Source: Paraburkholderia sp. IMGN_8 (GTDB taxonomy: Bacteria > Pseudomonadota > Gammaproteobacteria > Burkholderiales > Burkholderiaceae). From it: 64,000 nt of DNA. The translations under genes and the position numbers were made by a program. Below are positions 37,852 through 46,195 of the stretch, one piece after another (position 1 is the first letter of the stretch; every line of letters begins with the position of its first letter). Location of the stretch: assembly GCF_038050405.1 (NCBI RefSeq), contig NZ_CP150901.1, positions 3,658,001-3,722,000 on the forward strand, in the 5' to 3' direction. Below the pieces are notes generated by a model that did not search any database, had not been told where the DNA came from, and worked only from the letters and a program-made list of their open reading frames with translations.

Positions 37852-38811
37852 CTAGGATTGGCTCAGCACGCATTCGACCGCATGAAAGACACGCCTGCTC
37901 ATTGGGTCGGACGCATTGGCCTCGTCGAGAATGGTGTCCTTCAGGCTTTGAATGAAGACCTTCGCCGCCGCGCTTAGCGGGGTTCCGCGCCGATACATCA
38001 GGTTCACTTCCACTTCGGGGATGGTCTCCGTCACGGGCAGCACGCACAGCCCTTCTTTCGCGACGAGCAGTTCCGCGAGTGGCCAGGGCATGATCGAGAG
38101 GACGTCGGTGTTACAGATCAGGCCGATCATCATCGACGAGGAATGCGCGACGTGCACGCGCGGCTTGTAGCGGCGAAAGTACTCTCCGAACGGGCCGTCG
38201 CCTTCGGCGTCGTTTTCCGTGAAGTCGCGGTTCAACACCCAGCTCGCGCCCTTCAGTTGCGACAACGTGCGGCATTTCGCGAGCGGATGCCCCGCGCGTC
38301 CCACTACCGCGTAACCCGTGAGGAAGAGCGGCACTTGCTGGAATTCGTCCCGGCATGAAGGCGGACAGGCGCGATTCACCGAGAGGTCGAGTGTGCCGTC
38401 ACGCAGTTTCGGTACGGCGACGCTCAGCAGGCTCTCGTAGAAGACGAGCCGCGTATCGGGCATTTCCTGCTCGAAGCGCTTCATGATGCCGCCAAGCAGC
38501 GCGATGGCGATCCACGTCGGCAGCGCAACCGTCAGCCGCTCCCTGCCCGCTCCGGAGAAGCGGTCCATCTCGTCTTGCGCGCGTCGCAACTGCTGAATCA
38601 TCAGACGCGCATGCGCCAGCAAAGCCTGCCCAGCGTCAGTCAGAATGATCCCGGAGGCCTCGCGGACGATCAATGCCACGCCAACCTGGGCTTCGAGTTC
38701 GCGCATCGCCTTGGTGACCGCTGCCGGTGAAAGTTCGAGCGCCTTCGCTGCGTTGCGAATGCTTCCAGTATCGGAAATCGCGACGAGCGTGCGCAGTTGA
38801 TGGATCTTCAT
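37852..38811 (-). CDS. LysR-family transcriptional regulator
   Basis: This 319-residue LTTR has the N-terminal helix-turn-helix MKIHQLRTLVAISDTGSIRN ... ALELSPAAVTKAMRELE and a full periplasmic-binding-protein-like effector domain. It lies on the same strand upstream of the M20 operon and downstream of the Rieske operon. A 17-base element just ahead of its start is repeated before the M20 gene at 31178, so it likely autoregulates and controls the AbgB-like genes. The inducer is unknown. Confidence 0.9.
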   Translation of the reverse strand: MKIHQLRTLVAISDTGSIRNAAKALELSPAAVTKAMRELEAQVGVALIVREASGIILTDAGQALLAHARLMIQQLRRAQDEMDRFSGAGRERLTVALPTWIAIALLGGIMKRFEQEMPDTRLVFYESLLSVAVPKLRDGTLDLSVNRACPPSCRDEFQQVPLFLTGYAVVGRAGHPLAKCRTLSQLKGASWVLNRDFTENDAEGDGPFGEYFRRYKPRVHVAHSSSMMIGLICNTDVLSIMPWPLAELLVAKEGLCVLPVTETIPEVEVNLMYRRGTPLSAAAKVFIQSLKDTILDEANASDPMSRRVFHAVECVLSQS

Positions 38812-38836
38812 GAGGGCGGTGTCTCCACATCCAGTT

Positions 38837-38853
38837 CGCAACCAAAAGTGAAC
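38837..38853. promoter_or_regulatory. 17-base shared element, copy 2
   Basis: This is identical to 31032-31048. Here it lies 25 bases upstream of the LysR ATG, inside the partial dyad GTTCGCAACCAAAAGTGAAC, a position usual for LysR autoregulatory sites. Confidence 0.5.
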
Positions 38854-39175
38854 GGGCTTACTTCCATTGATGCCCGCCGCAGCCCTTCTCGCCTGGTGCG
38901 CATGCGAACGGGTGCAGCTCCCTTGCGTGCCGATGGGCGGTATCGTCCTCGGATATCGGAGCACGTGACGGAACATGGTGCAAAGGTAATGCAGTCTGCC
39001 GCGTCAATAAAGCGAAAAGCGCGGCCTTGCCAAATCGACAGGCCGCACGACGCGTGGAGTGAATGACACGAGCGCAGACAGGCGGGAAAACGCACCAGGC
39101 GATGATGAATGCCGGAACGAAGACGCCGCGAGCAGCGAGGCCCCGGTCTTCCAGGGCCGACGGGCTCGCGCCGCA

Positions 39176-39373
39176 TCAGAAGAAGTGCTGCACGCCGAAG
39201 CGCAGCGAGGCCTGCGAACTCGTCGACGAAGGAGCGAGCGACGGCAGGGCCGCCTTGGCGCCGCCGCTCGCGTGTTGATATGTCGCTTCGGCGTAAAGCA
39301 TGGTGCGCACCGAAAGATGGTACAGGTCCGACAGCGCGACCGTGGTGTAGGCGTGGCCGTTGAGCCAGGTCAT
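39176..39373 (-). pseudogene. C-terminal relic of a porin gene
   Basis: The 65-codon frame reads LYHLSVRTMLYAEATYQ ... QASLRFGVQHFF, the last two or three beta strands and terminal Phe of a betaproteobacterial porin. No signal peptide or earlier strands exist; the frame begins right at the end of the EthD-like gene. It corresponds in position to the intact porin that follows the other EthD-like gene, so it is probably what is left of a duplicated EthD-porin pair. Confidence 0.75.
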
Positions 39374-39376
39374 CGA

Positions 39377-40084
39377 CTAGGGCTTCGGTGCGAGGAGCGT
39401 TTCTGCCCACATCGGGTGATGTATGTTGCTACCTTCAAACGGCGGGAATTTTTCGAAATCCGCACGCATCTCGTGTCTCACCGGCGAGTTCATCGCGCGC
39501 GTGATCGCTTCGGCGCTGTCGAACATCAGCTTGTTGCGCTGCATGTAGTGCACCCGTTTCCACGGCATCGCATCGACCCAATCGACCCGCGTGAAGATCT
39601 CGATTTCGCGCACGCCGTCAAAGAACTTCATGATCTGCGGATGATGCGACAGATAGTACGCAAGCCATTCGTCGAAATTCTCGGCGCGGCCCGGATAGTG
39701 AACGAGAAACTGGCAAGGCAGCGCCCCTTGCGGCACCTGCGCGTGCGAATCGAGCACCGGAAAAGGCCGCCTCGCCATGACCTGCTGCTCGACAGTACAG
39801 GTCGCGAGGCTTGGGTACTCGTCCCTCGCGAGTTGCTGCAGATGTCCGTCGGAGGCAATCGCCGACTCCAGATCAGCAAGGCGTTCGAAGTCGAGCTGCA
39901 TGGCGAAGATCGGCGATGGACCGTCGTCCGTGTAATAGTCATTCGCCGCGGATGGCGTGTACAAGCGCGCGCGGCTCAATGCGGGCGTATTCTCCACGCA
40001 CGCGCGGATACGCTGCCGATCCTCGTCGCTGATACGCGCACTCGGGTCGGGATGCTGGAAGGTGACGAGATAGGAGAATTGCAT
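39377..40084 (-). CDS. EthD-like dimeric alpha/beta-barrel protein, paralogue 2
   Basis: This 235-residue paralogue of the 33911-34603 product has MQFSYLVTFQHPDPSA at the start, then CQFLVHYPGRAENFDEWLAYY, SHHPQIM and FTRVDWVDAMPWKRVHYMQRN. It is the last intact gene of the long Rieske operon, 55 bases after the asparaginase-like gene. The fold suggests a small dimeric enzyme that acts on a ring or an unstable intermediate. Function is not assigned. Confidence 0.75.
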   Translation of the reverse strand: MQFSYLVTFQHPDPSARISDEDRQRIRACVENTPALSRARLYTPSAANDYYTDDGPSPIFAMQLDFERLADLESAIASDGHLQQLARDEYPSLATCTVEQQVMARRPFPVLDSHAQVPQGALPCQFLVHYPGRAENFDEWLAYYLSHHPQIMKFFDGVREIEIFTRVDWVDAMPWKRVHYMQRNKLMFDSAEAITRAMNSPVRHEMRADFEKFPPFEGSNIHHPMWAETLLAPKP

Positions 40085-40139
40085 GTTCGGTCCGAGTGGT
40101 TCAATCGAATGGGTTGACGGCGCGGGCGGGCAATTCACT

Positions 40140-41282
40140 TCAAAGTTCGAGCAACATCCTTTGCACGGTGTCGCGATCCGCTTGGGCGCGATCACGCGGG
40201 GCCGCATTGTTCGTGCCGAAGCTGGCGAGTATCAGCATGAGTGCAATGCGCAACTTCTGCGGCGAGAGATCGCCACCTGCAACTAATCCGTCGGCGGCGA
40301 GGAAGCGCTGCTTCGGCACCGTGCCGCGAGGCGCGCGCGTGGCCTGCACGACCACCACACCGGCCGCGACGGCGGTGCAAAGCGCCTCGCGCTCTCCGGA
40401 CGCGGGGCGCCCAGGCGCAAGCCCCGCGGAGACGATGCCGCGCGCACCCGCCGCGACAAACGCTTCGATTGCCGCGCCGTCCGCACCCGCATACGACATG
40501 GCAATGTCGATCCGCGGCAATGCAGTCGACGTTGCTGCATCCAGTATCGATGCAAAACGCGGGACCCGCCGCGACGGCCCCTCATCACGAAACACGCGAC
40601 GTCGCCAGACCACGCCGGCATCCGCATCGATCCTGCCGAGCGGTCCATACGGCGCAGCCTCGAATGCCGCGAGTTCGAAGCTCGCCGCCTTGGTCACGTC
40701 ACGCGCGGCGAAGAAGAGGCCGCCCATCGCAACGAGCACGCCCGCACCGCGCGAGTCCGGGGCGACGGCCAAGGCGACCGCGCCGCGCAGATTCGCCGCT
40801 GCGTCACTGCCATCCGTGTTTGCGGGGCGCTGAGCGCCCGTCAGCACCACGGGCTGATCGAGCTCCAGCACGAGGTCGAGAAACCAAGCGGTTTCCTCGA
40901 GCGTCGCCGTGCCGTGCGTGATCACGAAACCCGTCAACGCAGGATCGCTCGCAGCGGTGTCGCGGACCAGCGTGGCAAGCTCCAGCCAATCGCGCGGACC
41001 GATGGACACGCTCCCCAAACTGCGAAACGGCACAGGCACGATCTCGACATGCGGGACCAGCTCGCCCAAGCGTTGCAGCAGATCGTCGATCGGATGGATG
41101 ACGCCGCTGTCGGCGTATTCGATCCAGTCGAACCGATGACGGCCATGCATCGCAAACGTGCCGCCGGTACCGATCACGGCGATGCGAGGACGCCTTGCAG
41201 GCGCAGCTTTTTCGCCGACGAACGTGGACACGGCGGTCGACACTGCGGGAGCAATCGGCTTTGTCACTTGAGCGCCGCTCAT
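40140..41282 (-). CDS. Asparaginase-family amidohydrolase with altered substrate pocket
   Basis: This 380-residue protein is of the L-asparaginase I/II family. The nucleophile motif GTGGTF (Thr42), the second Thr in THGTATLEETAW (Thr125) and the Lys region RDVTKAASFELAAF are present. In the family the second motif reads HGTDT, and its Asp binds the substrate amino group. Here that residue is Ala126. This suggests hydrolysis of an amide that lacks an alpha-amino group, not asparagine. The ATG overlaps the ferredoxin stop by four bases. It belongs to the Rieske operon. Confidence 0.85.
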   Translation of the reverse strand: MSGAQVTKPIAPAVSTAVSTFVGEKAAPARRPRIAVIGTGGTFAMHGRHRFDWIEYADSGVIHPIDDLLQRLGELVPHVEIVPVPFRSLGSVSIGPRDWLELATLVRDTAASDPALTGFVITHGTATLEETAWFLDLVLELDQPVVLTGAQRPANTDGSDAAANLRGAVALAVAPDSRGAGVLVAMGGLFFAARDVTKAASFELAAFEAAPYGPLGRIDADAGVVWRRRVFRDEGPSRRVPRFASILDAATSTALPRIDIAMSYAGADGAAIEAFVAAGARGIVSAGLAPGRPASGEREALCTAVAAGVVVVQATRAPRGTVPKQRFLAADGLVAGGDLSPQKLRIALMLILASFGTNNAAPRDRAQADRDTVQRMLLEL

Positions 41283-41650
41283 GCCTGCACCCTCACGAAC
41301 AGCACGTCGGCCTCGACCTTGGTCTCGTGGTGCCGGGTGTCGCGCGACACAGGCGCGGCAAGCGCACGGCCCGTTCGCACATCCACCAGACCGGCATGTA
41401 GCGGACACTCCACTTCGTGCCCTTCGAATTCGCCATCGCTGAGCAAAGCCGCGCCGTGTGTGCAAATGTCGTCAAGCGCGTGAATCTCATCGTCGACACG
41501 GAACAGTCCGATCTTGACGCCCTCGATGTCGATGCCACGGCACGCGCGCGCGCCGAACACCTCGTCAAGCGATCCGATTGCAAACCAACCGTCGTCGCCA
41601 CGCACATACTCGCGTGCGTCAGCGGAATTTATCTGAATCACTGCGTTCAT
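41279..41650 (-). CDS. Rieske [2Fe-2S] ferredoxin
   Basis: This 123-residue Rieske ferredoxin has cluster ligands in CTHGAALL and CPLHAG, the CxH-x16-CxxH spacing of oxygenase ferredoxins. It should carry electrons from the reductase encoded at 44119-45378 to the Rieske oxygenase at 46606-47895. Both ends overlap neighbouring genes by four bases (PyrD-like upstream, asparaginase-like downstream), so expression is tightly coupled. Confidence 0.92.
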   Translation of the reverse strand: MNAVIQINSADAREYVRGDDGWFAIGSLDEVFGARACRGIDIEGVKIGLFRVDDEIHALDDICTHGAALLSDGEFEGHEVECPLHAGLVDVRTGRALAAPVSRDTRHHETKVEADVLFVRVQA

Positions 41651-42585
41651 AGCGCCACCCGTCGCTGGAGATCGACAGGTTCGTGCATCTTCACCGCGCC
41701 GATCAGGTCGGTGAGTTTTGCCACGCCGTGCCGCTTGCACCACTCTGTCAGATCGTCGATCAAGCGCGGCATCGCCGTCGGTGAAACGAAGTTCGCGGTG
41801 CCGACCTGCACCGCGCAGCAACCCGCGAGAAGAAACTCGAGCGCGTCCGCGGCCGTGGCAATGCCGCCGCATCCGATTACGGGAATCTTGACGGCCTGCA
41901 CGCATTGATAGGCGATCCGCAGCATGATCGGCTTCGTGGCGGCGCCCGTGAGGCCGCCCATGACATTCGCCACACGCGGCCGGAATGTCTCGACATCGAT
42001 CGCCATGGCAAGAATCGCGTTGCTCACCACGAGCGCATCCGCCCCCGCGTCTTGAGCAGCCAGCGCAACCTCGACGACGTTGCCCGCATTGGGCGTCATC
42101 TTCGGCCAGACAGGCAGCGAGGTCGCGGACTTCATCGCCTTGACCACTTGCCAGGTGGCTTCAGGATCCATGCCGAACGCCTGACCGTTCTTCTTCAGGT
42201 TGGGACAGGAGACATTCGCTTCGATCGCTGCGACGCCCGGTACACTGATTTTTTCCGCGAGCCTGCCGAACTCCTCGATCGTGTTGGCCGAAATGCTCGC
42301 GACGAGCGGCGGACTGTAGCGCCGGTAGTACGGGACAGTCTGTTCGACATAGTAGTCGCTGCCCTTGCTTGGGATGCCGATCGAAAAGAGCGTGGCGTCG
42401 CGAAACTCAGCGACACGCGGCGGCGGCACGCCTTCGCGCACGTCATGAGTAATCGTCTTGGTGACGATTGCGCCGAGACAGTTGAGGTCGAATATCTGCG
42501 ATGTGCCTTCGGCGAAAGTACCCGACGCCGGCATCACCGGATTGGTGAGCTTGAGCGAACCGATATTGACACTGAGATCTACCAT
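41647..42585 (-). CDS. Dihydroorotate dehydrogenase-like flavoprotein, class 1B (PyrD type)
   Basis: This 312-residue FMN barrel enzyme is of the PyrD class 1 / dihydropyrimidine dehydrogenase C-terminal type. The start is LKLTNPVMPASGTF, the active-site loop has Cys127 in NVSCPN, and phosphate-binding motifs IPVIGCGGI and AVQVGTANF occur later. It lies in a catabolic operon with a PyrK-like partner, a Rieske system and an amidohydrolase, so it probably reduces or oxidises a C=C bond in a catabolic cyclic amide and is not the biosynthetic enzyme. Its start overlaps the PyrK-like gene by seven bases. Confidence 0.85.
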   Translation of the reverse strand: MVDLSVNIGSLKLTNPVMPASGTFAEGTSQIFDLNCLGAIVTKTITHDVREGVPPPRVAEFRDATLFSIGIPSKGSDYYVEQTVPYYRRYSPPLVASISANTIEEFGRLAEKISVPGVAAIEANVSCPNLKKNGQAFGMDPEATWQVVKAMKSATSLPVWPKMTPNAGNVVEVALAAQDAGADALVVSNAILAMAIDVETFRPRVANVMGGLTGAATKPIMLRIAYQCVQAVKIPVIGCGGIATAADALEFLLAGCCAVQVGTANFVSPTAMPRLIDDLTEWCKRHGVAKLTDLIGAVKMHEPVDLQRRVAL

Positions 42586-43535
42586 GATGTCGTTTCCTGA
42601 AGATCGAAGACCGGGCCTTCCCAGCACACACGGCGGTAACTAAGCTCCTGTGAACCCGCCTCTTTTCGAAATGGCCGCACGCATGCATAGCACGCTCCGT
42701 AACCGCAGCCCATGCGTTGTTCGAGCGCGACCTGACCAGGGATGTTCAACTGCGCGGCCACGCGTTGCAACATGACGAGCAGGCGGTTCGACCCGCACGT
42801 GCTGACGAATGTGATGCGCCGTTGCTCGTGAACTTTCCGGATCAGGCTCTCGACCTGGACCACGTCGCTGGTCTGCTCGTCATCGGTGACGGTGATGACA
42901 TCGGCGCCCGCGGCTTTCAGATAATCGGCCGACATCATCAACGCATCACTGCGCGCGCTGAGGATTGCGGTGACATGCGCACCCGCCGCGATCGCCTGCT
43001 GCGCGAGCGGCGCCATCGTCGCGAGGCCGACGCCGCGGCCAAGCAGCAGGACGTGCGCCGGCTCCGCCGGTGCGGGAAGCCCGAAGCCGTTTCCGAGCGG
43101 ACCCAGCGCGTCGAGCGTATCGCCCGGCTGAAGTTGGGCCAGGCCACGTGTTCCCGCGCCTTGCACCTTGTAGAGAAATTCGAGGCGGCCGTCTTCGGCG
43201 GCCACGCAGTAAATGCTCATTGGCCGACGCAGATAAGGCGTGTCGTCGTTCGAAGCCGGACACGCGAGATGAAAGAATTGCCCGGCGCGTGCAGTCAGCG
43301 CGAGTTCAGGCGCCGTCAGCACAAGATGCTTGTACTCCGCGTTGACCCATGCGTTCGAGCGCACCTGGCACTGGTTCTCCGCAATCGTCGCCGCACTCTG
43401 GCACGTGTGACCGACATCCGCGTTCGCGCGATCCGGACACAACGAGATCACGCACGCGGCCGCCACATCAGTGGCCGTCTCGCTTCGCGCCGCATTCGGG
43501 CCTGTCGAAAGTGTGTTCATAAGAATTCCATCCAT
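42579..43535 (-). CDS. PyrK-like FAD and [2Fe-2S] electron-transfer subunit
   Basis: This 318-residue protein is of the dihydroorotate dehydrogenase electron-transfer subunit type. It has an FAD domain with PYLRRPMSIY, a nucleotide-binding GRGVGLATMAPLAQ, and a C-terminal [2Fe-2S] site CGYGACYACV ... RRVCWEGPVFD. An extra N-terminal part of about 45 residues with several Cys is not usual for PyrK. The ATG at 43535 overlaps the preceding stop (TGATG); an ATG five codons later is a possible alternative. With the PyrD-like subunit it should form a heterodimeric NAD(P)-linked flavoenzyme. Confidence 0.82.
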   Translation of the reverse strand: MDGILMNTLSTGPNAARSETATDVAAACVISLCPDRANADVGHTCQSAATIAENQCQVRSNAWVNAEYKHLVLTAPELALTARAGQFFHLACPASNDDTPYLRRPMSIYCVAAEDGRLEFLYKVQGAGTRGLAQLQPGDTLDALGPLGNGFGLPAPAEPAHVLLLGRGVGLATMAPLAQQAIAAGAHVTAILSARSDALMMSADYLKAAGADVITVTDDEQTSDVVQVESLIRKVHEQRRITFVSTCGSNRLLVMLQRVAAQLNIPGQVALEQRMGCGYGACYACVRPFRKEAGSQELSYRRVCWEGPVFDLQETTSW

Positions 43536-44122
43536 CAAACGGTTCGGGTCATTTCGCCGAATCCGGACTTGCGCAATGCGGTCAACGAAGCGAAATCACT
43601 GGCTAGCGGCAACATCCGATCATCGGGCTCCATCATGTGAAGCTGCGTGAATCGCATTTCACTGACCAGCCACGTGCCGGAGGGCGTGCGCTCATACTTC
43701 TCTTCGGTGACCGCCCCAAGCAGTACCGCATGCGCGTCGTCATCACGCAGCGCGAGTTGCCAGAGCCGCCAGGTGCCGGTCGCGTGCATGGCGTCGGTGA
43801 CTTCGAGTGCTTCACTCAGGTAGTAATGCATTGCGAAGCGCCAGGGCGAACGCTGAAACCATTCGCAAAGAGCGGCGCGTCCGACGAGATCGTTGCCGAA
43901 TCCCGTGCCGCCGATCCACACTGCGCGTTCGGTGAAGCATGCGGCCTGTTGCAACGCGATTTCGCGCATCACATGTTGCGGCTGCCGTTGATAGTCGCTC
44001 GTGTATTTCGCATCGGCGAGCGCGGCGTAGCGTGCCTTCAACGAGCGGATCGCGTCGATCGCTTCGAGCCGGGCGACACGCGCCTCAAGCGAGCGTATCG
44101 GCGAATGACGTTCTGCCATCAT
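43535..44122 (-). CDS. SnoaL/NTF2-like protein
   Basis: This 195-residue protein has an N-terminal helix pattern EAIDAIRSLKARYAALADAK and later strands ending TPSGTWLVSEMRFTQLH, typical of SnoaL-like NTF2 folds. Small subunits of ring-hydroxylating oxygenases share this fold, so it could be the beta subunit of the Rieske oxygenase or a separate small enzyme. It overlaps the reductase stop by four bases upstream and the PyrK-like start downstream. Confidence 0.75.
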   Translation of the reverse strand: MMAERHSPIRSLEARVARLEAIDAIRSLKARYAALADAKYTSDYQRQPQHVMREIALQQAACFTERAVWIGGTGFGNDLVGRAALCEWFQRSPWRFAMHYYLSEALEVTDAMHATGTWRLWQLALRDDDAHAVLLGAVTEEKYERTPSGTWLVSEMRFTQLHMMEPDDRMLPLASDFASLTALRKSGFGEMTRTV

Positions 44123-45378
44123 GGCAGCTCCTTCAAAGGAACCGATGTGTCGGCCAATCGGCCTGCATCGATCCGCCTGCGAATGCTCACGAGACGTTCC
44201 AGATGCCGCCGTTCACGGCTCTGGTTGACCGTCACGCCTGCCGTCACGCAACCATCGCGCAGCGAAATCACCGTCGCATCCGCCGATGAAAGCGAACCGC
44301 GCACGACGATTTCATCTCCGGGTTCGTGCACGCCCGTCACCTGAATTGCGTGGCCGAGTTGATCCGTCCACATCCATTGAATCTCTGTATACGGTTCCGC
44401 TCGCCCAGTGATGATCTCAGCTACGGCACGCGCCTGGTTCTCGGCGTTGCGCCACGTTTCCTGTCTGACGTGGCGACTGGAAGCGCTGTCCAATGTGCAT
44501 GCCGCGTCTCCGGCGGCGTAAAGCCAGGGCGCGGAAGGGCTGCGGCAGAATGCGTCGACCAATACGCCGCGTTCGTCCGAGAGTCCTGTGCCGCGCAGGA
44601 ACGCGGGATTGCAGTCGACGCCGATCGCGATCAACACGCAGTCGGCATCGATGCTCACCGGCGCGCCGTCCTGCAGCGCGTCGATGCGCAATGCCAACCC
44701 GCAGCCGCCAGCTGCGCCCGCGCGAACGATCCCGGTGACATTGACCCGTGTTCGCAGGTCAACGCCCTTCGCGGCATGTTCCTGTGCAAGCCACCCAGCG
44801 ACCTGCGGAGGCAGACAGCGCCCCATGATGCCTTCGCCCGCCTCCAGCACCGTCACCGGCACGCCGAGACGAATCGCGGACGAGGCCACTTCCATCCCAA
44901 TGACGCCCGCGCCGATGATCGAGAGTTTGCGGCAGCCTTCGAGCGACGAGCGCAACGCGAGGCAATCGTCCAGCGTGCGCAGCACATGCACGCCTTCGAT
45001 GGGCCGCGTGAGAAAACGCGGACGCCTCGCGAGGCCGCCCGTCGCGACGACCAGCAGATCGAAGTCGACGGTTGCGCCGTTGTCCAGATGCAGGCGCCGC
45101 GAATCGACCTCGAGTTTCCGCGCGCTCGCGCGCACACGCTCGATGCCGGCTCGCGTCAGCGACTCGCTGGTCCAATAGTCAGACGAGGTCAGCACGAGAC
45201 TGTCTTGCGTCTTCGTACCCAGCAGCAGCTCTTTCGACAGCGCGGGACGCTCGTACGGCGCATGCGGTTCGTCGCCGATCAGCGTGACTCGCCCGGCATG
45301 GCCAAGGGCCTTCAGATGCTGGGCGACGCGTCCGCCGGCATGACCCGCGCCGACGATCGCGACATGTGGCGAGCTCAT
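44119..45378 (-). CDS. NAD(P)H:ferredoxin reductase of the Rieske oxygenase system
   Basis: This 419-residue pyridine-nucleotide disulfide-type reductase has an FAD motif VAIVGAGHAGGRVAQHL, YERPALSKELLLG, an NAD motif SIIGAGVIGMEVAS and a second FAD stretch WLYAAGDAAC. A C-terminal oxygenase-reductase domain follows. This is the usual ring-hydroxylating ferredoxin reductase layout. It should pass electrons to the Rieske ferredoxin at 41279-41650. The start at 45378 overlaps the cupin stop by four bases; the longer frame to 45447 lies within that cupin gene. Confidence 0.92.
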   Translation of the reverse strand: MSSPHVAIVGAGHAGGRVAQHLKALGHAGRVTLIGDEPHAPYERPALSKELLLGTKTQDSLVLTSSDYWTSESLTRAGIERVRASARKLEVDSRRLHLDNGATVDFDLLVVATGGLARRPRFLTRPIEGVHVLRTLDDCLALRSSLEGCRKLSIIGAGVIGMEVASSAIRLGVPVTVLEAGEGIMGRCLPPQVAGWLAQEHAAKGVDLRTRVNVTGIVRAGAAGGCGLALRIDALQDGAPVSIDADCVLIAIGVDCNPAFLRGTGLSDERGVLVDAFCRSPSAPWLYAAGDAACTLDSASSRHVRQETWRNAENQARAVAEIITGRAEPYTEIQWMWTDQLGHAIQVTGVHEPGDEIVVRGSLSSADATVISLRDGCVTAGVTVNQSRERRHLERLVSIRRRIDAGRLADTSVPLKELP

Positions 45379-45749
45379 TCTTGCGGCCCCTTGTTTGCTT
45401 CTGCGTTGCACGTCACGCGATACAGCACGCAGCTTGCCGTGACGCAACGATAGCGGCGGGCTTCGCGCGGCGGGATCAGGATGGCCTCGCCCGCCGAGAG
45501 GACGTAGTGCTCATCCGCTGCGACGATGTCGACGCGCCCTTCCAGCACTGCGGCGAGTTCTTCGCCAAGAAGGCCTGCTTCGAGTTCGACCTGCTCGTCG
45601 CATTGCATCCGTTGAGTCGACGCTGAAAGCGCCGCGCCATCGGCGACATTTCGCTGGACCGGCAACTGGGCCGCCACGCCTTCAGAGGGAATGGCCGGCA
45701 ACAGCGTGCAATGCGCGGCGCCGGCATTCGACGGAATCGCTTCGCTCAC
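45375..45749 (-). CDS. Cupin-like protein without metal ligands
   Basis: This 124-residue small beta-barrel protein resembles cupins (EQVELEAGLLGEELAAVLEG then LSAGEAILIPPREARRYRCV). The HxH and late His positions that bind metal in cupins are absent, so it may be a binding or sensing protein. The GTG start at 45749 overlaps the stop of the other cupin gene (GTGA). It is part of the Rieske operon. Confidence 0.7.
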   Translation of the reverse strand: MSEAIPSNAGAAHCTLLPAIPSEGVAAQLPVQRNVADGAALSASTQRMQCDEQVELEAGLLGEELAAVLEGRVDIVAADEHYVLSAGEAILIPPREARRYRCVTASCVLYRVTCNAEANKGPQE

Positions 45750-46162
45750 GATGCGTTCTCCCGATTGGCCAGCGGGTAATAGGGAGCTTCGTCGTCGCTG
45801 CGATATTCGGCACGCGGCGGCGTCACCACGTTCAGACGCATGCTCATGCCCGCGCCTTCGTAGGTGTTGACGCCGTAGTGACTCAAGCCGGCGGGAATGA
45901 TCATGCCCTCGCCCGTGTTCAGGCGCCGCTCGATCTCCTCGCCGTTGTCGTGCACCTCGAAAATCGAACAACCGCCCTTGATCTGCAACGACGCCTCTTC
46001 TCCGTGGCTGTGCGCTTTCGCGGGCAGGCCGTGGCCCGCCGTTTCGACAAACTTGATGACCGCGACGCTCATCGTCTCGCCGATCATCGTCTTCATGTAG
46101 AGGCCGTCGGCGACAACCTCCTTGAGTGCGTGGTCAACACCAAAAATGCGGCACTTGGGCAT
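45746..46162 (-). CDS. Cupin-domain protein with metal-binding motifs
   Basis: This 138-residue single-domain cupin shows both conserved motifs: AKAHSHGEEASLQIKGG (first, HxH plus Glu) and GEGMIIPAGLSHYGVN (second, with His). A metal-dependent reaction, such as ring cleavage or isomerisation, is possible. It is placed between an unknown gene and the metal-less cupin in the Rieske operon, and overlaps the latter by four bases. Confidence 0.82.
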   Translation of the reverse strand: MPKCRIFGVDHALKEVVADGLYMKTMIGETMSVAVIKFVETAGHGLPAKAHSHGEEASLQIKGGCSIFEVHDNGEEIERRLNTGEGMIIPAGLSHYGVNTYEGAGMSMRLNVVTPPRAEYRSDDEAPYYPLANRENAS

Positions 46163-46195
46163 GATCTGGTCCTTTACTGACCGAACGCGTGAGCG

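Noticed and set aside
41647..43535. PyrD/PyrK pair read as pyrimidine biosynthesis
   Set aside because: Gene neighbours are a Rieske oxygenase system, cupins and an amidohydrolase, all overlapping. No pyr genes are nearby.
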